A stretch of DNA of 6,447 bases from Pseudomonadota bacterium (GTDB taxonomy: Bacteria; Pseudomonadota; Alphaproteobacteria; UBA2136; UBA6156). Below are positions 1 to 5,538 of this stretch, in pieces; the first letter of the stretch is position 1; each line of letters starts with the position of its first letter. Both the position numbers and the translations under genes were made by a program. Below the pieces are notes generated by a model. It did no database searches and was not told where the DNA came from. It saw only the letters and a list, made by a program, of their open reading frames with translations. The stretch lies in NCBI GenBank assembly GCA_009927255.1, contig RFNJ01000036.1, positions 1 through 6,447 of the forward strand. The letters are read 5' to 3'.

Positions 1-54
1 AGGGGCGAAGCCCCTTACGGCCCTATGGGCCGTCATCCCAGCGAAGGCTGGGAT
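1..54. repeat. Cluster of three back-to-back perfect hairpins
   Basis: Three perfect inverted repeats follow one another almost without spacing. AGGGGC/GCCCCT (1-6 with 10-15) encloses GAA. ACGGCCC/GGGCCGT (17-23 with 27-33) encloses TAT. ATCCCAGC/GCTGGGAT (35-42 with 47-54) encloses GAAG. The third, with its flanking GTC and CC, resembles the widespread 'GTCATCCCAGC...GCTGGGATCC' intergenic repeats of many proteobacterial genomes; that is from memory, not a search. A short pyrimidine stretch, CTTTTCTT, follows at 59-66, so the last hairpin could also act as a weak terminator for a gene upstream of the window. The left boundary is cut by the window edge. Confidence 0.7.
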
Positions 55-63
55 CCAGCTTTT

Positions 64-90
64 CTTAAGTTCTCAACTTAAGTTGCAACT
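64..90. repeat. Adjacent TTAAG and GTTGCAAC palindromes
   Basis: CTTAAGTT (64-71) and AACTTAAG (75-82) form a perfect 8-bp inverted repeat around CTC. It runs directly into the self-complementary AGTTGCAACT (81-90). The A/T-rich make-up contrasts with the GC-rich hairpins just before it. It could be part of a composite repeat element with 1-54, or an operator-like site. The sequence alone does not decide. Confidence 0.5.
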
Positions 91-123
91 AAACTATGTA
101 TGAAGCACTCCCCGTGGGATGTC

Positions 124-190
124 ACCCCGAGCCGCGGTTGGGCCGATTTTTTTCTATCAAAAAACGGGGTGCCCAACCCGATCTCGGGGT
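124..190. repeat. Large imperfect inverted repeat with T-run/A-run core
   Basis: The arms at 124-143 and 171-190 match at about 16 of 20 positions: both ends are ACCCCGAG/CTCGGGGT, and the inner parts GGTTGGGC/GCCCAACC are also exact. Inside, CCG (143-145) can pair with CGG (165-167), and a run of T (147-153) faces a run of A (159-164). The transcript could thus fold into one hairpin of about 67 nt. No gene overlaps it. It looks like an intergenic palindromic repeat unit rather than a classical terminator, because the T-run lies in the stem and not after it. Confidence 0.6.
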
Positions 191-201
191 TACAAAAACC
201 C

Positions 202-233
202 TCCATCACTCCATCACTCAGTCACTCCATCAC
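202..233. repeat. 8-bp tandem repeat (TCCATCAC), four units
   Basis: Four consecutive 8-base units are seen: TCCATCAC (202-209), TCCATCAC (210-217), TCAGTCAC (218-225, two changes) and TCCATCAC (226-233). They lie 44 bases before the ctaA start. A similar 8-bp-period repeat with a different unit lies inside ctaA at 600-623. Such arrays arise by slippage and can vary in copy number between strains. No function can be assigned. Confidence 0.75.
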
Positions 234-243
234 TATTGGCCCC

Positions 244-271
244 TTGCCAAAACCCACCCATCCGCTAATGT
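244..271 (+). promoter_or_regulatory. Weak candidate promoter just upstream of ctaA
   Basis: TTGCCA (244-249) differs from the sigma-70 -35 consensus at one base. It is followed after 16 bases by TAATGT (266-271), a poor -10 match (three of six). If used, transcription would begin at or next to the A of the ctaA ATG (278), giving a nearly leaderless message. That would fit the lack of a Shine-Dalgarno sequence before ctaA. The match is weak and could be chance. The true promoter may instead lie in or before the repeats at 1-233. Confidence 0.2.
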
Positions 272-277
272 GCCCCC

Positions 278-1339
278 ATGCCCACCGCCCTGCATAAACA
301 TATTCTCACCCTCGCCACCGCCACCATGCTGCTCACCTTCTTGCTCATCGTGGTCGGCGCTGCCACGCGGGTTTACGATGCTGGCATGGCCTGCCCCGAC
401 TGGCCCCACTGCTACGGCTACTACATCCCATTCCCCGAAAGCAAAATCCCCGGCGGCTACATCGTCCAAGGCCAGCACTACACATGGTGGCAAGTGCTGC
501 TGGAATGGGGCCACCGCACCCTCGCCGCCCTCGTCGGTGTCGGCCTCCTCGCCCTCTGGGGCACCACGGCCCTTGCCGCCACCAAAATAACCAACCGTGC
601 ATCCGTTAATCCGTTCATCCGTGTACCCGCCTTTCTTCCCCTCCTCACCGCTACTCTCCTCCTCGCCCTCCAAATCAAACTCGGCGCCATCACCGTCTGG
701 TGGAGCAACGCCCCATGGACCGTCATGGTCCACCTCGGCAACGCCATGCTCTTCTTCGCTGCTTTGGTATGGCTTCGTAGGGTTTTGCTTAGTGAGCGCA
801 GCGAACTTAGCAAATCTGCGACGCGCCGAAGCTCGAAGCAAAGCGAGAGCGTAGGCGGGCCAGTAACCACCCCACTCCCCATCCACCTCCTCGCCATCAC
901 TTTCGCCCTCAGCATCTGGCTCACCATGCTGATTGGCGGCTACACCAGCTCCAGCGGCAGCGGCGGCGTCTGCGGCGGTCTGTTCACCTGCCTCGGCCAA
1001 TGGTGGGTTAGCCCTAAGGTCGATCTCCAACAGCACATCCACATGCAGCACCGCCTCTGGGCGCTCATCACCACCGCCCTCAGTATCGCACTGGTCATCC
1101 TCGCCAAACGCACCGCCCCGCACCTGCGCAAAGCCGCCCTCCATGCCCATATTATGCTGTGGGGCCAAATCACCCTCGGCATCGCCACGCTCTACAGTTT
1201 TGAATATTACCCCAGCCTTTACTACCCCCTCAGCATCGCCCACTTGGCGTGGGGCACCCTCCTCTTCACCGCCGCCATCGGCCTGCTGCTGAACATCTAC
1301 TATGGCGTCCAAAGCCGCCCCCACACCAATAAATCCTAA
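278..1339 (+). CDS. ctaA: Heme A synthase, COX15/CtaA family
   Basis: This membrane enzyme oxidises the C8 methyl group of heme O to a formyl group, giving heme A for the oxidase encoded downstream. The 353-aa product shows the family's duplicated four-helix architecture, with helices near 11-29, 79-101, 119-139, 148-167, 203-221, 258-277, 287-306 and 316-341. The likely heme-ligand histidines are H80 (in LEWGHR), H152 (VHLGNA), H258 (MQHRLWA) and H322 (AHLAWG); E77 matches the ExxHR glutamate. Two periplasmic cysteine pairs are present, C39/C45 in ACPDWPHCYG and C232/C238, as in cysteine-bearing CtaA of Bacillus and many beta/gammaproteobacteria rather than COX15 of mitochondria and most alphaproteobacteria. 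Two cytoplasmic loops carry repeat-derived sequence: residues 108-116 (8-bp tandem repeat) and about 169-194 (palindromic element, rich in S, R and K). The frame stays open through both. There is no Shine-Dalgarno sequence; the first ATG gives the expected short N-terminus before helix 1. CtaB follows after 3 bases. Confidence 0.93.
   Translation: MPTALHKHILTLATATMLLTFLLIVVGAATRVYDAGMACPDWPHCYGYYIPFPESKIPGGYIVQGQHYTWWQVLLEWGHRTLAALVGVGLLALWGTTALAATKITNRASVNPFIRVPAFLPLLTATLLLALQIKLGAITVWWSNAPWTVMVHLGNAMLFFAALVWLRRVLLSERSELSKSATRRSSKQSESVGGPVTTPLPIHLLAITFALSIWLTMLIGGYTSSSGSGGVCGGLFTCLGQWWVSPKVDLQQHIHMQHRLWALITTALSIALVILAKRTAPHLRKAALHAHIMLWGQITLGIATLYSFEYYPSLYYPLSIAHLAWGTLLFTAAIGLLLNIYYGVQSRPHTNKS
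600..623. repeat. 8-bp tandem repeat inside ctaA
   Basis: Three 8-base units, CATCCGTT, AATCCGTT and CATCCGTG, lie in tandem within ctaA. They encode part of the loop NRASVNPFIRV (residues 106-116) between predicted helices 2 and 3. Because the period is 8, a change of one unit would shift the frame. The present three units (24 bases) preserve it. The array resembles in period the intergenic array at 202-233. Confidence 0.65.
772..861. repeat. Palindromic repeat element inserted in frame in ctaA (RPE-like)
   Basis: This stretch differs from the surrounding coding sequence in being rich in G and A and packed with inverted repeats. TTTGCTTAGT (784-793) pairs with ACTTAGCAAA (805-814) at 9 of 10 positions. 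GCTTCG (772-777) is complementary to CGAAGC at both 827-832 and 834-839. CTCG (832-835) pairs with CGAG (844-847). It encodes SERSELSKSATRRSSKQ and neighbouring residues, a hydrophilic insert in the cytoplasmic linker between the two halves of CtaA. Its nature recalls the Rickettsia palindromic elements, which insert in frame into protein genes. The homology is not tested, and the exact borders are uncertain. Confidence 0.6.
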
Positions 1340-1342
1340 ACC

Positions 1343-2257
1343 ATGCCCATGGCCACCGCCATCCCCGCTACCACCGCCACGCGCCTACATGATATCCTCG
1401 CGCTGCTCAAGCCCCGCATCATCCTGCTCCTCGTCATCACCAGCTTCTGCGGCGCCTTGGTCGCTGCCAAAGGCAATGCCGCACTGCTCACTTGTCCCGC
1501 CCTGCTGTGCTCCACCCTCGGCCTGATCCTCGGCGCCGGCGGCGCCAATATGGTCAATATGTGGTGGGATAGAGACATCGACCCCCTGATGCGCCGCACC
1601 CAAAACCGCCCCCTGCCACAAGGCCGCATCCAGCCCCGCACCGTGCTGATCATGGGCATCACCTGCATCAAACTCGGCACCACCATCGCCCTGTTCGCCA
1701 ACCTGCTCACTGCCGCGATGGTGCTGGCGGGCGCGCTGTTCTATATCTTCATCTACACCATGCTGCTTAAGCGTAGCACGGTGCAAAACATCGTCATCGG
1801 TGGCGCCGCCGGTGCCTTCCCACCCCTGGTCGGCTGGGCCGCCGTGCAGAATAACCTCACCGACCCCCTGCCATGGCTGATGTTCGCCATCATCTTCCTC
1901 TGGACGCCCCCACACTTCTGGGCCTTGGCGCTGATGGCCAACGCCGACTACACCAAAGCTGGCGTCCCCATGTATCCCGTGGTCTACGGCGAACCCGCCA
2001 CCCGCCTACGCATGTTCCAATATTTCCTGCTGCTGTTCGCCATCACGCTGATGGGCGGCCTGCTCTATCCCCTCAGCTGGCCCTACACCATTGCCGCCAT
2101 CGGGCTGGGCCTGTGGTGGGGCCACAGCCTCTGGCAACTGCTCCACGCCCCGCAAACCACCGCGCAAAACCCTCAGCCCGCCCAAACCGCCTTCACCCGC
2201 AGCCTGTTCTATCTCGCCTTTCTCTTCGCCGCGATGGTCCTCGATAGCTGGCTCTAA
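1343..2257 (+). CDS. ctaB: Heme O synthase (protoheme IX farnesyltransferase)
   Basis: This UbiA-family membrane prenyltransferase attaches the hydroxyethylfarnesyl tail to heme B, giving heme O, which CtaA then converts to heme A. At 304 aa it has the usual length. The first Asp-rich motif, N72-x3-D76-x3-D80 (NMWWDRDID), is followed by RRTQNRPLPQGR. The family-specific stretch YTMLLKRSTVQNIVIGG lies at 138-154, before GAFPPLVGW, and FLWTPPHFWALAL (185-197) precedes DYTKAGVPM (202-210). Multiple hydrophobic segments, with N- and C-terminal ends short and polar, fit about nine helices. The start at 1343 lies 3 bases after the ctaA stop without a Shine-Dalgarno sequence, which suggests translational coupling. 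An ATG two codons later (1349) is equally possible. Leucine is often CTG here, unlike the CTC-rich ctaG and hydrolase genes. Confidence 0.97.
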   Translation: MPMATAIPATTATRLHDILALLKPRIILLLVITSFCGALVAAKGNAALLTCPALLCSTLGLILGAGGANMVNMWWDRDIDPLMRRTQNRPLPQGRIQPRTVLIMGITCIKLGTTIALFANLLTAAMVLAGALFYIFIYTMLLKRSTVQNIVIGGAAGAFPPLVGWAAVQNNLTDPLPWLMFAIIFLWTPPHFWALALMANADYTKAGVPMYPVVYGEPATRLRMFQYFLLLFAITLMGGLLYPLSWPYTIAAIGLGLWWGHSLWQLLHAPQTTAQNPQPAQTAFTRSLFYLAFLFAAMVLDSWL

Positions 2258-2260
2258 CCC

Positions 2261-2842
2261 ATGAAAAACCAGCCTAAACCCAACTTCACCAAAACCCTCA
2301 TCATCTGCGCCATAGCATTTGCCGCCAGCATCGCCCTCACCATCGCCGCCGTGCCGCTGTATTATCTCTTCTGCCAGCAATTCGGCATCCCCATCCCCAG
2401 CATCCAAGTTGGCCAAACCCCCCAACAAACCGAACCCATCCAACCCACCAACCGCACCGTCACCATCCGCTTCATGGCCAAAACCGCTGCGGGCCTGCCC
2501 ATGGGATTCGAACCGATCACCTACACCCAAACCGTCAATCTCGGCCAACCCACCCTCACCGCCTACAAAGCGCAAAATTTTAGCAACAGCGGAATCGATG
2601 GCGTCGCCGTCCACATGCTCTACGCCATGGGCGGCCCCAGCGGCACCAACCTGAACGACTACATCACCCTCCAGCAATGCTTCTGTTTTGAAGAACAGCA
2701 CTACCCCGCCCAATCCGATATCCGCCTCCCCCTCTCCTTCGTCGTCCTGCCCACCCTGCCCGAAGGCATCCACACCATCACCTTCGCCTACACCCTCTTC
2801 CAAGCCCAACCGAACGACCCCCGCATCCTCAAACGTAAATAG
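2261..2842 (+). CDS. ctaG: Cytochrome c oxidase assembly protein Cox11/CtaG (CuB copper chaperone)
   Basis: Cox11 is a membrane-anchored periplasmic protein that delivers copper to the CuB site of subunit I. The 193-aa product has one N-terminal helix (about 11-36) and then a beta-rich domain. The copper-binding motif CFCF is at 140-143 (QQCFCFEEQ), and the conserved third cysteine is C38 (YYLFCQQFG) at the end of the helix. The C-terminal TFAYTLFQ corresponds to the family's TLSYTFF-like strand. The region before CFCF is divergent: where most members have a YNVTP-like stretch, this one has AVHMLYAMGGP. It is the Cox11 type and not the unrelated CtaG_caa3 of Bacillus. It begins 3 bases after ctaB with no clear ribosome site, so coupling is likely. 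Confidence 0.95.
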   Translation: MKNQPKPNFTKTLIICAIAFAASIALTIAAVPLYYLFCQQFGIPIPSIQVGQTPQQTEPIQPTNRTVTIRFMAKTAAGLPMGFEPITYTQTVNLGQPTLTAYKAQNFSNSGIDGVAVHMLYAMGGPSGTNLNDYITLQQCFCFEEQHYPAQSDIRLPLSFVVLPTLPEGIHTITFAYTLFQAQPNDPRILKRK

Positions 2843-2858
2843 CCAAAGCACATAACCC

Positions 2859-3719
2859 ATGCGCCACTTCAAACTCCTCCTCGCCCTCATCCTCCTAATC
2901 CCCACTGCCGCCGTCACAACGCTGTATGTCACCCAAGACAGCCGCGTCTACCCCCAAACCATCAACACCATGGCCTCCCCCACCACCCAACCCGCCCCCT
3001 TCCAAGCCCTGCACATCACCACACCCGATGCCCTCACCCTGCGCGGCATCCTCTTCCCCGCCCAAACTGCCAGCCCCACCCTCATCCTCGCCTTTGCTGG
3101 CAACGCGCACGATGCCGTCGGCTTCGCCAGCTTCCTCAAAAACCAAGTCTTTCCCCAGCCCAACGTCGCAGTCGCGGGCCTTGCCTACCGCGGCTACCCC
3201 AACGGGCTGGGTGAAACCAGCGACGGCACCCCCTCCGAACCCGCCCTCAAAGCCGATGCCACACTGCTCTACGACACCCTCACCACCCAACTCGCCCCCA
3301 GCCAAATCCACGCCATCGGCTATAGCCTCGGCTCAGCAGTCGCCACTCACCTCGCCAGCCAGCGCGATCTCACCACCCTCACCTTGGTTGCCCCACCCGC
3401 CTCCATCCGCCGCTTGGCGCAAGAACAATACCCCTGGCTACCCGTTGAAAAACTCCTCAAATCCCCGTGGGCGACTGAAGACATCATCGGCACCCTCAAC
3501 CTCCCCATCACCATCCTCCACACTACCACCGACGGCCTCATCCCCCCCACCCACGCCCACATCCTCCAGCAACAAGCCCCGCAAGCTGAACTTATCAACA
3601 TCCCCAACACCAAACATGGCACGGTGCTGGATGCCCCCAGCATCCCCCAAATCCTGCAACACGCCATGCGCGTAAAACCAGCACGCCCCACTTCAATCTC
3701 AACCCAACCCATGCTATAA
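2859..3719 (+). CDS. Membrane-anchored alpha/beta hydrolase (BEM46/ABHD13-like)
   Basis: The 286-aa protein is a serine hydrolase of the alpha/beta fold. An N-terminal hydrophobic segment (5-22) acts as an uncleaved anchor or signal peptide, placing the domain outside the cytoplasm. The likely catalytic triad is S156 in GYSLGS, D225 in HTTTDGLIP and H253 in NTKHGT. AYRGYPNGLGETSDGTPSE (109-127) matches the YRGYGxSxGxPSE-like stretch of the BEM46/ABHD13 group. The likely oxyanion region is around FAGNAHD (79-85). The substrate is unknown; family members include esterases, thioesterases and peptidases. It sits between ctaG and ctaD, 16 bases after one and 27 before the other, so it is probably co-transcribed. 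Hydrolases of this kind are not a standard part of oxidase operons. A role in oxidase assembly is only an inference from position. Confidence 0.85.
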   Translation: MRHFKLLLALILLIPTAAVTTLYVTQDSRVYPQTINTMASPTTQPAPFQALHITTPDALTLRGILFPAQTASPTLILAFAGNAHDAVGFASFLKNQVFPQPNVAVAGLAYRGYPNGLGETSDGTPSEPALKADATLLYDTLTTQLAPSQIHAIGYSLGSAVATHLASQRDLTTLTLVAPPASIRRLAQEQYPWLPVEKLLKSPWATEDIIGTLNLPITILHTTTDGLIPPTHAHILQQQAPQAELINIPNTKHGTVLDAPSIPQILQHAMRVKPARPTSISTQPML

Positions 3720-3732
3720 ACCACCATCAAAT

Positions 3733-3737
3733 AAGGA
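3733..3737 (+). promoter_or_regulatory. Shine-Dalgarno site of ctaD
   Basis: AAGGA lies 9 bases before the ctaD ATG (3747). It is the clearest ribosome binding site so far in the operon. The four upstream genes have none recognisable, so this site probably supports higher translation of the main structural subunit. It also settles the ctaD start. Confidence 0.7.
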
Positions 3738-3746
3738 TACTTCGCT

Positions 3747-5330
3747 ATGGCCACCGCCGCCCCCGCTAAAAAAGGCTTAATGTACTACCTCACCACCACC
3801 AACCATAAAGACATCGGCCAAATGTATCTCATGTCGGCCCTGATGTTCTTCTTCATCGGCGGCATCATGGCGCTCATCATCCGCGCCGAACTCGCCCAAC
3901 CCGGCTACCAATTTGTCGATGGTCATTTCTTCAACCAAATGACAGCCATGCACGCCACCTTCATGATTTTCTTCGCCATCATCCCCGGACTCATCGGCTT
4001 CGGCAACTATCTGGTGCCCATCATGATTGGCTCCCCCGATATGGCCTTCCCCCGCCTCAACAACTGGTCATTCTGGATCATGCCCTTCTCTGGCGCTCTC
4101 ATGCTCGCCAGCCTCTTCGTCCCCGGCGGTGCGGCAGCAGCGGGATGGACAGCCTACCCCCCACTCACCGACACCCCCTACAGCCCCGGCGCGGGCATGG
4201 ATATGTGGATTCTCGGCGTCCATTTGGCAGGCGCCAGCAGTATTCTCGGCGCCATCAACTTCATCGTCACCATCCTCAACATGCGCTGCCCGGGCATGAC
4301 AATCTGGAAAATGCCGCTATTTCCATGGGCGATGCTGATCACCGCTTGGCTCCAACTGGTCGCCACCCCCGTCTTGGCAGGCGCCGTCACCATGCTGCTG
4401 ACAGACCGTAACTTCGGCACTGCCTTCTTCAATCCCGCAGGCGGTGGAGACCCCGTCCTGTTCCAGCACATCTTCTGGTTCTACAGCCACCCGGCGGTCT
4501 ATATCATGATCCTCCCCGTCTTCGGCATGATCAGCGAAATCATCGCCACCCACAGCCGCAAACCACTCTTCGGCTACCTCAGCATGGTCTGGGCGATCAT
4601 CGCCATCGCCGTGCTCGGCCAAATGGTCTGGGCCCACCACATGTATAATATCGGCATGGACCTCACCGCCCAAGTTATCTTCATGGTGATGACCATGTTC
4701 ATCGCCGTGCCCACCGGTATCAAAATCTTCAACTGGCTCGCCACCATGTGGGGCGGCAGCATCCAGTTCAACACCGCCATGAAGTTCGCCGTCGGCTTCC
4801 TCGCCCTCTTCACCATCGGCGGTCTCTCCGGCGTGTTCTTGGCCAGCACTCCGGTGGACTATATCCTCCACGGCACCTACTATGTGGTGGCCCACATCCA
4901 CTACGTCTTCGTCACCGGCAGCTATTTCGGCATGATGGCCGCCATCTACCACTGGTTCCCCAAGTTCACGGGTAAGTATATGTCGGAACGGATTGGTAAC
5001 TGGCACTTCTGGCTCACCTTCATCGGCGTCAACATCACCTTCTTCCCCATGCACTTCTTGGGGCTGATGGGCATGCCTCGCCGTATCGCCGACTACAACC
5101 CAGTTTATGCCGACCTCAACCTACTGTGCAGCGTCGGCGCCTTCATCTTCGGCATCGCCCAAATCCTGATCATCATCAACGTCATCTACAGCAAAAAATA
5201 CGGTAAAGCCGCCCCCGCCAACCCTTGGGGCGGCACCACGCTGGAATGGCAAACCAGCTCCCCCCCACCCGAGCACAACTTTCTCAAACTCCCCACCTGG
5301 CCCCACAAAGAAGCCTACCCCCACCACTAA
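3747..5330 (+). CDS. ctaD: Cytochrome c oxidase subunit I, A2-type
   Basis: This is the catalytic subunit, which reduces O2 to water at the heme a3/CuB site and pumps protons. It has 527 aa and about 12 helices. The metal ligands are present: H69 and H385 (heme a), H383 (heme a3), and H248, H297 and H298 (CuB); Y252 is the tyrosine cross-linked to H248. D-channel residues N87, D98 and N105 are present (FGNYLVPIMIGSPDMAFPRLNN), as are K-channel residues S263, T323 and K326 (VPTGIKIF). The arginine pair R445-R446 (GMPRRI) near the heme propionates is kept. Helix VI reads Y246-S247-H-P-A-V-Y instead of GHPEVY: the D-channel glutamate is absent and replaced by the YS pair that defines the A2 subfamily. 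H375-G376 replaces the usual His-Asp pair that binds Mg. The C-terminal tail is polar and histidine-rich. Neighbouring small genes and ctaE follow closely. Confidence 0.98.
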   Translation: MATAAPAKKGLMYYLTTTNHKDIGQMYLMSALMFFFIGGIMALIIRAELAQPGYQFVDGHFFNQMTAMHATFMIFFAIIPGLIGFGNYLVPIMIGSPDMAFPRLNNWSFWIMPFSGALMLASLFVPGGAAAAGWTAYPPLTDTPYSPGAGMDMWILGVHLAGASSILGAINFIVTILNMRCPGMTIWKMPLFPWAMLITAWLQLVATPVLAGAVTMLLTDRNFGTAFFNPAGGGDPVLFQHIFWFYSHPAVYIMILPVFGMISEIIATHSRKPLFGYLSMVWAIIAIAVLGQMVWAHHMYNIGMDLTAQVIFMVMTMFIAVPTGIKIFNWLATMWGGSIQFNTAMKFAVGFLALFTIGGLSGVFLASTPVDYILHGTYYVVAHIHYVFVTGSYFGMMAAIYHWFPKFTGKYMSERIGNWHFWLTFIGVNITFFPMHFLGLMGMPRRIADYNPVYADLNLLCSVGAFIFGIAQILIIINVIYSKKYGKAAPANPWGGTTLEWQTSSPPPEHNFLKLPTWPHKEAYPHH

Positions 5331-5342
5331 AGGCAACCCATC

Positions 5343-5534
5343 ATGACCCTCGCCCAACGCAACCTCACCCTCGCTCTCGCCCTCGGCCTGTTCGCTGTGG
5401 CAGTCGCCGCCAGCGTATTCTGGTGGCGCTTCACCCACCACCTCGAACCCTTGCCCTCCGGCAGCGCCTATGGCCAAACCTTTGCGCCGCAAATAAACTC
5501 TCCTCAAAGCACACAGCCCCAAACACAGGAATAA
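5343..5534 (+). CDS. Small single-helix protein, CtaF/CoxF-like oxidase accessory
   Basis: This 63-aa product starts with MTLAQRN, followed by one hydrophobic helix (about 8-28, ending in FWWRF), then a polar tail rich in Q, P and S. In length, topology and place just after ctaD it resembles the short one-helix 'cytochrome oxidase small assembly protein' (CoxF-like) genes found in oxidase operons of proteobacteria. The sequence is too short and simple to prove this. It begins 12 bases after the ctaD stop, with a weak AAAGG overlapping that stop codon. Its own stop is 4 bases before the next gene, which supports a real gene in the operon. Confidence 0.62.
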   Translation: MTLAQRNLTLALALGLFAVAVAASVFWWRFTHHLEPLPSGSAYGQTFAPQINSPQSTQPQTQE

Positions 5535-5538
5535 CCCC

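Noticed and set aside
83..100. Promoter made of TTGCAA and TATGTA
   Set aside because: The two hexamers are only 6 bases apart, far too close for sigma-70 spacing; TTGCAA belongs to the GTTGCAAC palindrome.
202..233. Possible CRISPR array
   Set aside because: The 8-bp units are directly adjacent, with no spacers and no long repeats. It is a simple tandem repeat.
96..590. Plus-strand frame beginning in the repeat region and entering ctaA
   Set aside because: It encodes inverted and tandem repeats, then reads ctaA in the wrong frame (Pro/Ser-rich). The CtaA frame is clearly the real one there.
783..860. Frameshift or pseudogene in ctaA
   Set aside because: The frame stays open through the insert and continues into correct CtaA sequence with the second cysteine pair and the remaining heme-ligand histidines, so the gene appears intact.
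233..1324. Long open frame of 363 codons on the minus strand over ctaA
   Set aside because: It mirrors a well-conserved CtaA on the plus strand. The C-rich sense strand lacks antisense stops, and the translation is a low-complexity G/E/A/D-rich string without motifs.
2006..2932. 308-codon minus-strand frame across ctaB, ctaG and the hydrolase start
   Set aside because: It spans three recognised plus-strand genes, and its composition (G, E, D, A runs) is that expected from reading C-rich codons backwards.
2926..3675. 249-codon plus-strand frame inside the hydrolase gene
   Set aside because: Out-of-frame reading of C-rich DNA gives a Pro/Ser-rich sequence; the hydrolase frame has a catalytic triad and signal anchor.
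2859..3719. Sco or Surf1 assembly factor in the position between ctaG and ctaD
   Set aside because: No CxxxC copper motif and no Surf1 features. The GYSLGS nucleophile elbow with Asp and His in order shows an alpha/beta hydrolase.
4317..5054. 245-codon minus-strand frame within ctaD
   Set aside because: Shadow of the highly conserved subunit I; the His/Asp/Gly-rich translation has no family features.
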